Origin: Macrostomum hystrix | Taxonomy: Eukaryota; Platyhelminthes; Macrostomidae | Direction: 5' to 3' | DNA length: 64,000 nucleotides | Assembly (NCBI GenBank): GCA_950097015.1 | Contig: CATNEN010000024.1 | Location: 6,834,001 to 6,898,000 of the forward strand | Shown here: positions 30,101-43,400 of the stretch, piece by piece | Numbering within the stretch: the stretch's first letter is position 1 | Layout of the letters: every line of letters starts with the position of its first letter | Notes under the pieces: model-generated | Databases searched by the model: none | Told to the model about the DNA's origin: nothing | Seen by the model: the letters and a program-made list of their open reading frames with translations, nothing else | Translations under genes and position numbers: made by a program

Positions 30101-33100
30101 TGAGACTAGTTTTGCTCTGAGCTCACCATCTGAGACTAGTTTTGCTCTGAGCTCACCATCTGAGACTAGTTATACTCTGTGCTCACCATCTGAGACTAGT
30201 TTTGCTCTGTGCTCACAATCTGAGACTAGTTTTGCTCTGTGCTCACAATCTGAGACTAGTTTTGCTCTGAGCTCACCATCTGAGACTAGTTTTGCTCTGA
30301 GCTCACCATCTGAGACTAGTTTTGCTCTGAGCTCACCATCTGAGACTAGTTTTGCTCTGAGCTCACCATCTGAGACTAGTTTTGCTCTGAGCTCACCATC
30401 TGAGACTAGTTTTGCTCTGAGCTCACCATCTGAGACTAGTTTTGCTCTGAGCTCACCATCTGAGACTAGTTATACTCTGTGCTCACAATCTGAGACTAGT
30501 TTTGCTCTGAGCTCACCATCTGAGACTAGTTTTGCTCTGAGCTCACCATCTGAGACTAGTTATACTCTGTGCTCACCATCTGAGACTAGTTTTATTTTTT
30601 GCTCACAATCTGAGACTAGTTTTGCTCTGAGCTCACCATCTGAGACTAGTTTTGCTCTGAGCTCACCATCTGAGACTAGTTTTGCTCTGAGCTCACCATC
30701 TGAGACTAGTTTTGCTCTGAGCTCACCATCTGAGACTAGTTATACTATGTGCTAACAATCTGAGACTAGTTTTGCTCTGAGCTCACCATCTGAGACTAGT
30801 TTTACTCTGAGCTCACCATCTGAGACAGTTTTGCTCTGAGCTCACCATCTGAGACTAGTTTTGCTCTGAGCTCACCATCTGAGACTAGTTTTGCTCTGAG
30901 CTCACAATCTGAGACTAGTTTTGCTCTGAGCTCACCATCTGAGACTAGTTTTACTCTGAGCTCACCATCTGAGACTAGTTTTGCTCTGAGCTCACCATCT
31001 GACACTAGTTATACTATGTGCTAACAATCTGAGACTAGTTTTGCTCTGAGCTCACCATCTGAGACTAGTTTTGCTCTGAGCTCACAATCTGAGACTAGTT
31101 TTACTCTGAGCTCACCATCTGAGACTAGTTTTACTCTGAGCTCACCATCTGAGACAGTTTTGCTCTGAGCTCACCATCTGAGACTAGTTTTGCTCTGAGC
31201 TCTCCATCTGAGACTAGTTATACTCTGAGCTCACCATCTGAGACTAGTTTTGCTCTGAGCTCACAATCTGAGACTAGTTTTACTCTGAGCTCACCATCTG
31301 AGACTAGTTTTGCTCTGAGCTCACCATCTGAGACTAGTTTTGCTCTGAGCTCACCATCTGAGACTAGTTATACTCTGTGCTCACAATCTGAGACTAGTTT
31401 TACTCTGAGCTCACCATCTGAGACTAGTTTTACTCTGAGCTCACCATCTGAGACAGTTTTGCTCTGAGCTCACCATCTGAGACTAGTTTTGCTCTGAGCT
31501 CTCCATCTGAGACTAGTTATACTCTGAGCTCACCATCTGAGACTAGTTTTGCTCTGAGCTCACCATCTGAGACTAGTTTTATTCTGTGCTCACAATCTGA
31601 GACTAGTTTTGCTCTGAGCTCACCATCTGAGACTAGTTTTACTCTGAGCTCACCATCTGAGACTAGTTATACTCTGAGCTCACCATCTGAGACTAGTTTT
31701 GCTCTGAGCTCACCATCTGACACTAGTTATACTATGTGCTAACAATCTGAGACTAGTTTTGCTCTGAGCTCACCATCTGAGACTAGTTTTACTCTGAGCT
31801 CACCATCTGAGACTAGTTTTGCTCTGAGCTCACCATCTGACACTAGTTATACTATGTGCTAACAATCTGAGACTAGTTTTGCTCTGAGCTCACCATCTGA
31901 GACTAGTTTTGCTCTGAGCTCACAATCTGAGACTAGTTTTACTCTGAGCTCACCATCTGAGACTAGTTTTACTCTGAGCTCACCATCTGAGACAGTTTTG
32001 CTCTGAGCTCACCATCTGAGACTAGTTTTGCTCTGAGCTCTCCAACTGAGACTAGTTATACTCTGAGCTCACCATCTGAGACTAGTTTTGCTCTGAGCTC
32101 ACAATCTGAGACTAGTTTTACTCTGAGCTCACCATCTGAGACTAGTTTTGCTCTGAGCTCACCATCTGAGACTAGTTTTGCTCTGAGCTCACCATCTGAG
32201 ACTAGTTATACTCTGTGCTCACCATCTGAGACTAGTTTTGCTCTGTGCTCACAATCTGAGACTAGTTTTGCTCTGTGCTCACAATCTGAGACTAGTTTTG
32301 CTCTGAGCTCACCATCTGAGACTAGTTTTGCTCTGAGCTCACCATCTGAGACTAGTTTTGCTCTGAGCTCACCATCTGAGACTAGTTTTGCTCTGAGCTC
32401 ACCATCTGAGACTAGTTTTGCTCTGAGCTCACCATCTGAGACTAGTTTTGCTCTGAGCTCACCATCTGAGACTAGTTTTGCTCTGAGCTCACCATCTGAG
32501 ACTAGTTATACTCTGTGCTCACAATCTGAGACTAGTTTTGCTCTGAGCTCACCATCTGAGACTAGTTTTGCTCTGAGCTCACCATCTGAGACTAGTTATA
32601 CTCTGTGCTCACCATCTGAGACTAGTTTTATTTTTTGCTCACAATCTGAGACTAGTTTTGCTCTGAGCTCACCATCTGAGACTAGTTTTGCTCTGAGCTC
32701 ACCATCTGAGACTAGTTTTGCTCTGAGCTCACCATCTGAGACTAGTTTTGCTCTGAGCTCACCATCTGAGACTAGTTATACTATGTGCTAACAATCTGAG
32801 ACTAGTTTTGCTCTGAGCTCACCATCTGAGACTAGTTTTACTCTGAGCTCACCATCTGAGACAGTTTTGCTCTGAGCTCACCATCTGAGACTAGTTTTGC
32901 TCTGAGCTCACCATCTGAGACTAGTTTTGCTCTGAGCTCACAATCTGAGACTAGTTTTGCTCTGAGCTCACCATCTGAGACTAGTTTTACTCTGAGCTCA
33001 CCATCTGAGACTAGTTTTGCTCTGAGCTCACCATCTGACACTAGTTATACTATGTGCTAACAATCTGAGACTAGTTTTGCTCTGAGCTCACCATCTGAGA

Positions 33101-36081
33101 CTAGTTTTGCTCTGAGCTCACAATCTGAGACTAGTTTTACTCTGAGCTCACCATCTGAGACTAGTTTTACTCTGAGCTCACCATCTGAGACAGTTTTGCT
33201 CTGAGCTCACCATCTGAGACTAGTTTTGCTCTGAGCTCTCCATCTGAGACTAGTTATACTCTGAGCTCACCATCTGAGACTAGTTTTGCTCTGAGCTCAC
33301 AATCTGAGACTAGTTTTACTCTGAGCTCACCATCTGAGACTAGTTTTGCTCTGAGCTCACCATCTGAGACTAGTTTTGCTCTGAGCTCACCATCTGAGAC
33401 TAGTTATACTCTGTGCTCACAATCTGAGACTAGTTTTACTCTGAGCTCACCATCTGAGACTAGTTTTACTCTGAGCTCACCATCTGAGACAGTTTTGCTC
33501 TGAGCTCACCATCTGAGACTAGTTTTGCTCTGAGCTCTCCATCTGAGACTAGTTATACTCTGAGCTCACCATCTGAGACTAGTTTTGCTCTGAGCTCACC
33601 ATCTGAGACTAGTTTTATTCTGTGCTCACAATCTGAGACTAGTTTTGCTCTGAGCTCACCATCTGAGACTAGTTTTACTCTGAGCTCACCATCTGAGACT
33701 AGTTATACTCTGTGCTCACAATCTGAGACTAGTTTTGCTCTGAGCTCACAATCTGAGACTAGTTTTACTCTGAGCTCACCATCTGAGACTAGTTTTACTC
33801 TGTGCTCACAATCTGAGACTAGTTTTACTCTGAGCTCACCATCTGAGACTAGTTATACTCTGTGCTCACCATCTGAGACTAGTTTTGCTCTGTGCTCACA
33901 ATCTGAGACTAGTTTTGCTCTGTGCTCACAATCTGAGACTAGTTTTGCTCTGAGCTCACCATCTGAGACTAGTTTTGCTCTGAGCTCACCATCTGAGACT
34001 AGTTTTGCTCTGAGCTCACCATCTGAGACTAGTTTTGCTCTGAGCTCACCATCTGAGACTAGTTTTGCTCTGAGCTCACCATCTGAGACTAGTTTTGCTC
34101 TGAGCTCACCATCTGAGACTAGTTTTGCTCTGAGCTCACCATCTGAGACTAGTTTTGCTCTGAGCTCACCATCTGAGACTAGTTATACTCTGTGCTCACA
34201 ATCTGAGACTAGTTTTGCTCTGAGCTCACCATCTGAGACTAGTTTTGCTCTGAGCTCACCATCTGAGACTAGTTATACTCTGTGCTCACCATCTGAGACT
34301 AGTTTTATTCTTTGCTCACAATCTGAGACTAGTTTTGCTCTGAGCTCACCATCTGAGACTAGTTTTGCTCTGAGCTCACCATCTGAGACTAGTTTTGCTC
34401 TGAGCTCACCATCTGAGACTAGTTTTGCTCTGAGCTCACCATCTGACACTAGTTATACTATGTGCTAACAATCTGAGACTAGTTTTGCTCTGAGCTCACC
34501 ATCTGAGACTAGTTTTACTCTGAGCTCACCATCTGAGACAGTTTTGCTCTGAGCTCACCATCTGAGACTAGTTTTGCTCTGAGCTCACCATCTGAGACTA
34601 GTTTTGCTCTGAGCTCACAATCTGAGACTAGTTTTGCTCTGAGCTCACCATCTGAGACTAGTTTTACTCTGAGCTCACCATCTGAGACTAGTTTTGCTCT
34701 GAGCTCACCATCTGACACTAGTTATACTATGTGCTAACAATCTGAGACTAGTTTTGCTCTGAGCTCACCATCTGAGACTAGTTTTGCTCTGAGCTCACAA
34801 TCTGAGACTAGTTTTACTCTGAGCTCACCATCTGAGACTAGTTTTACTCTGAGCTCACCATCTGAGACAGTTTTGCTCTGAGCTCACCATCTGAGACTAG
34901 TTTTGCTCTGAGCTCTCCATCTGAGACTAGTTATACTCTGAGCTCACCATCTGAGACTAGTTTTGCTCTGAGCTCACAATCTGAGACTAGTTTTACTCTG
35001 AGCTCACCATCTGAGACTAGTTTTGCTCTGAGCTCACCATCTGAGACTAGTTTTGCTCTGAGCTCACCATCTGAGACTAGTTATACTCTGTGCTCACAAT
35101 CTGAGACTAGTTTTACTCTGAGCTCACCATCTGAGACTAGTTTTACTCTGAGCTCACCATCTGAGACAGTTTTGCTCTGAGCTCACCATCTGAGACTAGT
35201 TTTGCTCTGAGCTCTCCATCTGAGACTAGTTATACTCTGAGCTCACCATCTGAGACTAGTTTTGCTCTGAGCTCACCATCTGAGACTAGTTTTATTCTGT
35301 GCTCACAATCTGAGACTAGTTTTGCTCTGAGCTCACCATCTGAGACTAGTTTTACTCTGAGCTCACCATCTGAGACTAGTTATACTCTGTGCTCACAATC
35401 TGAGACTAGTTTTGCTCTGAGCTCACAATCTGAGACTAGTTTTACTCTGAGCTCACCATCTGAGACTAGTTTTACTCTGTGCTCACAATCTGAGACTAGT
35501 TTTACTCTGAGCTCACCATCTGAGACTAGTTATACTCTGTGCTCACCATCTGAGACTAGTTTTGCTCTGTGCTCACAATCTGAGACTAGTTTTGCTCTGT
35601 GCTCACAATCTGAGACTAGTTTTGCTCTGAGCTCACCATCTGAGACTAGTTTTGCTCTGAGCTCACCATCTGAGACTAGTTTTGCTCTGAGCTCACTATC
35701 TGAGACTAGTTTTGCTCTGAGCTCACCATCTGAGACTAGTTTTGCTCTGAGCTCACCATCTGAGACTAGTTTTGCTCTGAGCTCACCATCTGAGACTAGT
35801 TTTGCTCTGAGCTCACCATCTGAGACTAGTTATACTCTGTGCTCACAATCTGAGACTAGTTTTGCTCTGAGCTCACCATCTGAGACTAGTTTTGCTCTGA
35901 GCTCACCATCTGAGACTAGTTATACTCTGTGCTCACCATCTGAGACTAGTTTTATTCTTTGCTCACAATCTGAGACTAGTTTTGCTCTGAGCTCACCATC
36001 TGAGACTAGTTTTGCTCTGAGCTCACCATCTGAGACTAGTTTTGCTCTGAGCTCACCATCTGAGACTAGTTTTGCTCTGAG
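12132..36081. repeat. 24-kb satellite of a 30-bp unit with higher-order structure
   Basis: About 800 head-to-tail copies of a 30-bp unit; 14161-14190 is a typical one. Almost every unit has ACTAGT (SpeI) and GAGCTC (SacI) sites, with the 8-bp palindrome TGAGCTCA, and nearly all lack CpG. Variants include CTCACAATC for CTCACCATC, TTTTACTC for TTTTGCTC, TTATACTATGTGCTAAC, CTCTCCATC, and a 29-bp unit missing one T (GAGACAGTTTTG). The 29-bp units recur at spacings of about 658, 1198, 1287 and 1318 bp, marking higher-order repeats. There is no foreign insertion in the array. Open frames inside it are by-products of the 30-bp period. Confidence 0.99.
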
Positions 36082-36100
36082 TTATAACAGGAATGAATTA

Positions 36101-37208
36101 TCAGACTGCTCGCACCTGTCGCAGGTAAGCCAGTTGGCGGCCGTCGGCCAGCAGAGCGGATCCCGGCCTTAGATCTGGCAGATCGCCGGAACGCCACAAA
36201 TCGAATTGAATATTTCTAAACACATAGGGACTCATAGCCTTCACGGCGCGAAAACTAGTAAGCAATGGCTCGGATTCCATTGACCTCTGCGACCGCCGAC
36301 TTTGCCTTATCAGCCGCTGCTGCTGCTGCTGCTCGGTCGGTCTGGCAGCGAGCCTGCGTCGTCTGGTTCTCTCGTAGCGTCCAGCGGCGGAAGCGGCTTC
36401 AAACTGATCCAGACAGGTGTCCGCAGCATCCGGTATGTTGAACACATCGGACATTAACAATTGAAACACAATACTCTGACAGATGGCTAGGCTCTGGCAG
36501 CGGCTCCGAGGTAGCACTAGATCGTAGTGACCAGCGCCACTGCAGGACAGAACTATGTGAACCTCAGCTATGCCAGGCTTTGGTTCATGCGTTGTTAGTT
36601 TTTCACAGACTAGGCGACGATGGCTCTGGCCGTTAATGATGGTCTCGGCGCACGAATAGACTGTGATGCTGCAGCTGTGTGAGAGCCAGTTTAAATTGGT
36701 GCCATTTTTTATGAATTAAGGTTGGCGACGCGCCTTTAGTTACAACAAATTTAAGTTATGTCACAATGTAGTCAAACAATTTTAAATAAACTACAATTGA
36801 CAATTTAGTTTATCATAGCAACAATTCAAAATATGAAAACTCGTGTGCAGGAATTTATTTAGTTAAGTGAAGTCGCCTACAAACAGTTTTAATAACTTCT
36901 CATCACTTACCCATACACAGAGCTAGCAATGGGCAGCAGGCAGTTAAATGCTGGATGATTAATGCAGCAAGTAGAAGCCAGAGTCGATTTAACAAATCTA
37001 TTTAGTGTGGATGTATTGGGAAATAGTTTAGCTGTCTGATTGCAGTTCAGCACAACCAGCCGCTGCAGACATTGTGAACGAACCATTGGCCAGTACTGCT
37101 GCACACTGTATAGAGCCTCAGATAGGCAGCGAAACAGGCAGGCACCATCTCTAGGCACCAGTTGGCGCCAAAGATTACGCTGATCCAACTCTGCATCCAA
37201 GAATTTAT
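36101..37208 (-). CDS. OTU-family deubiquitinase (OTUD4/Otu-like), two exons of a partial gene
   Basis: Exon 36911-37208 (acceptor TTTTTTAG, donor GTAAGT) joins in phase to exon 36101-36674 (acceptor CTCACACAG) across a 236-bp intron. The first exon has LDQRNLWRQLVPRDGACLFR with the OTU catalytic Asp and Cys; the second has SCSGAGHYDLVLP with the catalytic His, about 130 residues later. After the OTU fold come a Gln-rich stretch (CAG repeats), Arg-rich linkers and SPYVFRNIQFDLW, which resembles the Otu/OTUD4 segment before a Tudor domain. The frame stops at 36101, 20 bases from the satellite, but CTGCGACAG/GTGCGAG at 36116 is a possible phase-0 donor. A start codon exon upstream of 37208 was not found. 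OTU enzymes remove ubiquitin chains; Otu is a germline RNA regulator. Confidence 0.87.
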
Positions 37209-40200
37209 CTAAAAAATAGAAGTAGCTAATGTCATACTAAAAGTAGAAATGCACAAACAATTGTTAAATTAAATTACCATGCTGATGATGACTTTAACCC
37301 CTAACATGGCAGGTTTGCAACATGATAAAGCATCATGTAGTAGGAATGCTTTTATCACTCTTTTTGAAAGTAGAATTCGTACCTTTGCTCTTTGTTTAAA
37401 TGCGCAAAATACCTTAATGTATTATTTAAACCTAAAATATTATAAATATTCTGCCGAATTCATTCACTTTAACAAACCTTTTTAATGTATATAAACGATT
37501 GCAATTTCTGTGAGACAAATCAATTTGCTAGTGCGGCAAAAAAGCCTAAAATACAGCTACACTGTTGTGCCGACATTGTAAAGTGACCTTGGAAAGGTGT
37601 TCCAGCGTGTTAGTTCTTTTCTCTGTTCGAGATTGAGGTTGTGACCCTCCAGTCCATGAGTGCTCTGAGGACTGAGAGTGAGATATCAGTGAAAGCCTTA
37701 GATGGAGACCGCTCGTGGCATAAGAGTCGCTACCATTAAAGTGTTAAGCCGCGGAGATAAGAATCGGCAAGTATTAAAAGTTAAAACGGCCCTTTTCAGG
37801 GCCACCGGCTTAAAGCATAGGGAAATACATGCAGAACTATGAGGAAGAAAGAATAAGATCTGCCTGAGTGACATGCTACCAATAAAAAGAAGATTTGAGT
37901 GATGAGCCCTGTTACACTTATATACATGACAAAATCAAAGCTTACCATGCTAAACTAAAATATTGTACTTTTGACCCTAAGATTGAACTTTTACAATATT
38001 GGAGTCTTTGGGATAGAGATTCCAATACTGGGAGAGGAATACTCCAAGACTCCTGATATTGTACTTGATAGACTCCAAGATTAGATTTTTATGCGGATTG
38101 TGGACTCCAATCTTATAAAAATACATGCTCTTCAAATTTGCATCATTAATCTCTATTTTTACTACACTTAGATATTTTATTTTTTTGTCGTTTGTTTAAT
38201 ATTTAAGTTTAGGTCATAAAAAATAATAATCAGCACTCATAAATGGTATGCACATTTAATAAATAAATTGACATCAAAAATAAGAAAGTAAAAATATGCC
38301 TTACCAAATCCAGTTCCAGTCATTAGAAGAATATTTTAGCTAGGCCTATGTCAATTAGAGATTGCTTAGCAACATGAATCTATATTTTTTATAAAAAAAG
38401 AAGAAGACTTGGAAAGTTAGGTGCCTGGGCTAGTCTTATAAGATGTAGTACTGGTCTACTTTTAAATATAAATAACTTATTTAATCAACGTTTTTCAACT
38501 ACACGTAACATTGGGTATAGTTAATTATACTTCGCTTAATAGTCCTAAAAATTGTTCAATTTAACTACATATAAATCAACTATGAGTATGCCTAGCCTAC
38601 TAAGCCTGCCTGAGTCAAATTGAACTCTTGTAATAACCTGAACTATGTCTAATACAACTTTTGTATTAAATTTACCACGTTTACGTAGTTTAATACGTCG
38701 ATGTAATTGACTAGGTTACTTAGCCGGTGAAGCCTGTCTAATTATTCACGTCTATTGTACTACGCTGGACTACTTCTAAGCTTTGAGCTAAGTTGAACTG
38801 CTTAGTTCTCTAAGTACGTTTAGTTTTAGTGTGTATACATATAGATGCAGAAAACTTAATTATGCATGTACATGCGTTACCTGATCAAGACTCTTCACGG
38901 ATCATGTGCGGTCAGTGAGCGGTTTAAAGTGGTTCACGCTGACAAGATTTAAATTATTTTTTTCGTTTTAAACAAAGAAGCCGTAATACGGTACGCGTTT
39001 AGTATTTGTAAAATTTTCAAATCCGGAATTTTCATTTCGGATAGGAAAATAGATAGATAACAGAGAATGAAACGTTATAAGTTTCCACGTGACATTTCCA
39101 TTTTTCAATCTGAGCACAACAGAATGTAATGTCGAAGAGTTAAAATTATAATGAGACCATGTAATTATCCATTAATGTAAAAATGAAACATTTTTTACGA
39201 TAAGTTTCAGGTCCCAAAACGTGCAATTGTTTCTGCATCTCAATAGTTTTTTGTGCTACCGTCTTAAGTACCAATGCAGTAAAATTACGTCAGTGCGTAA
39301 CACTACAGTGCAATACAGTACAGTACACAGTACATTACAGAACAGTACATACTACAGTGGTCCTTGTACTGTCTCTGTTAGTACATGTAATCTCACTCAG
39401 ACTCAAAAACAATAAGGGCATCTCCGACTGTGCCTATAATGCCTGCACATGTTGAGCAAATTCTACATGCCTGGTGCTATATAGTTATCTGTTAAAAAGG
39501 GCTGTTAAAAAGAAAGGGTAGGGCACTCAGAAGAGTCGCGAAGAAGTAAAAAACAAGTCGCAAGGCAATTTTTGTCAGTTTTAACTTAAATTTTCATGTT
39601 CTTAGTTTTAATTCTCGTTTTTATTATTGTGCTTACTGCCGGTCGTAGCCAAGTGTACTTATGCAAAATTTAGCGTTTGCTATGAGAAGCTTTAAAATTC
39701 CGAAAAGTATGCACATTTGAATTCCGAATAAAAAACAATATTTATAAAAAGGATCGACATATAATAAATTTGTAAGAGCAAAACATATTTATACATTTTG
39801 AAGTTAAATTTAAGGCATCCTGTAAGTACAGGCCCGTTTCTGTGATTTTCGATTGTCGAAAACAAGTTAAGAAATGAAAATGCTGAAGTGTTCCTGTTCC
39901 TAAAACTCAATAAATACCTGTAACCAAGCGTTTATTATAATATATATGGAAAATTAAAATCATTTTAACCATCAAAAAATTGTAATCATTTTTCAAACGA
40001 AATACTTTGCCAACTGAGGGATTGTTTTCCAATTACCTGATATTTGCTTTCTTGACAACTGGCCAGTTAGGAGGATACTTTCCTTTAGTTATACCGGGTT
40101 TGGAAATGGGCCTAGCTACTAGAGGTAGTAATTAATGCATGTTTTCCTATCCATGGAGTCAGTATGGGGGTTGGTTCCGAGGCTGTATGTACATAGCTTT

Positions 40201-40480
40201 AATGTACATACAACATGAAGTACGAGCTACATGTAACTAAAGAAATTAAAAGCTAAAAAAGAATTTTCTACTCGTAGCTGTGCTCACGGACGGGGAGCTA
40301 GCTTTTGCTAGTTAGCTCGTGCGTTACCTATAATTTATTGACAGATTAAACTAGTACATAACAATAATTACAGTTTTCAAACCTGTTATTATAAAACTTT
40401 TGTTCGTACTATATTAATGAACAAAGCTGGACAAAACAAATCAAAGCGACATTCACAGTAATAGCTGTTGCATGCAGCTG
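37209..40480. other. A/T-rich non-coding stretch upstream of the OTU exons
   Basis: No open frame with family resemblance on either strand. It should contain the 5' exon of the OTU gene, which I could not place. The one clear structure is the histone-type stem-loop at 37788. Short imperfect direct repeats occur (for example ACAGTACAGTACACAGTACA near 39310-39355). Confidence 0.5.
37788..37803 (+). ncRNA. histone mRNA 3' stem-loop, apparently orphan
   Basis: GGCCCTTTTCAGGGCC, preceded by AAAAC and followed by ACC, matches the metazoan replication-dependent histone 3' processing hairpin: six-base stem, loop TTTC, and the usual ACC downstream. The plus strand is the functional orientation. In the 250 bases upstream I find no histone reading frame, so it is either a decayed histone gene, a non-histone transcript using SLBP, or chance. 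Confidence 0.6.
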
Positions 40481-43400
40481 TCACAGGACAACAATCTTCA
40501 GCAGGTGTTCCTGAATCCGCCTACACCAGGAGCGGCTCTCTGATTCGTGCGCGCAGCGGAGTCGCAGCACATGCAACCGGTTGCAGTCGCCCGCCAGCTG
40601 CAGGTAAACATCGCCTACAATGTGCAATCATGTGAAGGGGGTGAGTGGCAGAGCTCGATTCCGCGGCGAGGCCACATTCACTTGGGACACAGCCATGGAG
40701 AGAAGGTCTGGGGGCTTGTCGTGCAATTTACGCCAACCTCAAAGGCACAGTGAAAGTGCAAACTGCCTGAAGATTAGAAATTCAATTCAGGTACAACTGT
40801 GTGAGCAAGTGCTTGCGTACGGCATCTGTGCACAGGAGTCAACGGAATCGCCTCCAATGATGCGCCATTGCCCGCAGTCCACACAAGCAATTATTAATAT
40901 ATTATTATTATTATTATTATTATATTAATAAGCTCTCGACAAGCTTCCCATCTTGCAGTACAGGCATTGGGACTAAATTATCTAAAGTACATCCAAGAAC
41001 TTCAATAAGCAGTCTATCGTCGCGACTTACAAGCTGCACCGTCGGGCACGAAGCAGTGCGCGATCCGATGAATCGGCAGCGGATCCAGCAGCAGAATCAG
41101 CGGCTGAGGATCTCCCAGATGCTGCAGCTGCTCCGATCCTGTGGCAGCGATTATTAGCGAGTCCGGGAACAGAAATCCCCGAGCCTCGCTAGACTTGCCC
41201 CTCTCCAACAGCTGGATGGGCCCGCAGTGCATCAGGCTTGACATCGGCCAGCTGAACACCTGCTGCTGATGATGATGCTGATTATGATCTTGCCGATGTG
41301 ACACGAACAGTAGTCGCGGCTCTGGTGACCTGCCACCACTGCCACCGGCGTTCATAAGCTGGCCAGGTAAGTAGCTCGCCTTCAGACAAGTTTGAAATAA
41401 ATAATATTTGTGCGTTTTCCTTATCTACTCATAGTAGAAATGTATGCGCTTTCGATACGCACCCACGGAATTAGAATCGTGAGTACATTTTTTCTCATAC
41501 AATAAAGGCCGACGCTTAGATAAAACAAGTTTTCTCAAGGATAAAAGAGGTCTTTTCTCTTACCGCTATCAGTGCTAATATTTGCTCTCTCTCTATCTTG
41601 CCTCCTCTTACTACTAAGGTTATTAATTGCATAAAATGATCAGAAGCAGAAGGCTAAATTCCCTGTTCTCGCTGCACTACTTAATTCAGTTCGCAACTTG
41701 GCGCGCCATGCACTTTAGTACCAATAGACTACAGATTTTTGATAATGCAGGTCTACCTCGCTGCTAAACCATAAGTGTTTGTCTGATTAGAACAATTTCC
41801 CTTACCATTACGACCCCAATTTGTGTCTTCACTTATGTTTATGAGAACAACTTACAAAATCCGTTTTTCGGGGAAAATCCTAGCACCGCAACACTCCACA
41901 ACAGTCACCTCACTCCACAACAGCCACCTCACTCCAAAACAGCCACCTCACTCCACAACAGCCACCTCACTCCACAACAGCCACCTCACTCCACAACAGC
42001 CACCTCACTCCACAGCAGCAATCACACTCCACAGCAGCCACCTTCACTCCACAACAGCCACCTCACTCCACAACAGTCACCTCACTCCACAACAGCTACC
42101 TCACTCCACAACAGCCACCTCACTCCACAACAGCAATCACACTCCACAGCAGCCACCTTCACTCCACAACAGCCACCTCATTCCAAAGCAGCCACCTTCA
42201 CTCCACAACAGCCACCTCACTCCACAACAGCCACCTCATTCCACAGCAGCCACCTCACATCACAATAACTACAACAACCACTCTACTCTATATCTCTAAT
42301 AATTTTTACCCCCCAACTAGTTGCTTACAATATCGTACAGCGACTTGACGTCCCTTCTAAACGCTCCACCACCGCTAGCGGTGCCAGCGAGGCGCCATCC
42401 AGCTGCCAACGCTTCTGTCGTCCCAGACGCAGCCACCGATGATGAAGTTGCGGACGGGGCGTCACGACCGCATTCTGGCAGCACGCTGGGACTTTTTGCA
42501 ACACCCAGCTGCAGAAGTCGTGGCGCCAACGGCGGAGGCAGCGAACTCTGCTGCTGCTGCTGCCGATCCTCCTGTCGGCGACGTCGCCGATGCTCGCTAG
42601 ACTGTTGTCGACTAGAATCCGCCGAACGACCGCACGCGGTGCGAGCGATCTCATTCAGCACTGCATGCCAGCCACTGATCTGTTATTTGTTACCGTGTAG
42701 TTGGCATAAAGACCTGATGCCACCTAAATGAGACCTGATCCCACCTGAATGATACCTGATCCCACCTGAATGATACCTGATCCCACCTGAATGAGACCTG
42801 ATCCCACCTGAATGAGACCTGATCCCACCTGAATGAGACCTGATCACACCTGAATGAGACCTGATCCCACCTGAATGAGACCTAATGCTGAGATCTTAGG
42901 AGAGTAATATCACATAGTGAATTGTTCATACCTTTCCGCTAGATTGCAGGCTGTCCAATGAGAATGTAATACTGCCGAGAAACTCAGCGAATCTGTTGAT
43001 TTTGAGTCAAATGAATAAAATCCGTAAAAGTACAATCTAGTCACTAGAAATCCTAGAAATTACAAAGGTATTATTAGGTCCAAGTCAACTCACCCTTCGC
43101 GGCCAAGTTGATTCCAAACAGAAATCAAAAGATCCTTTTTAGTTGATCCAAATTCCTGTCTGCCACTGCTTATGGCTGCCTGATGCTGCTGCTGCTGCTG
43201 CTGCTTTTGATGCTGATTTTCTAGAGGCAGGTTGAGCACAAAGTGCTCATTGTACAGAGGAAAGTCTGTATCAGGCACAACTTGAGTTTTGCACTTTTCG
43301 CTTGACTGACCCTCGGGATAAAAGCTGATCTGCAAGTTTATTTTCATTAAGTCATTGGAATTAAAGTACACTTTAGAATCGTTCAGTTAGCCTTCTTACA

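Noticed and set aside
12132-36081. Many 67-, 88-, 98- and 118-codon minus-strand frames (SDGELRAKLV repeats) in the satellite
   Set aside because: The 30-bp unit is ten codons, so any stop-free frame stays open until a 29-bp or variant unit. They have no independent support.
12132-36081. CRISPR-like array
   Set aside because: There is no alternation of constant repeats and unique spacers; the tandem units are contiguous, and the host is a eukaryote.
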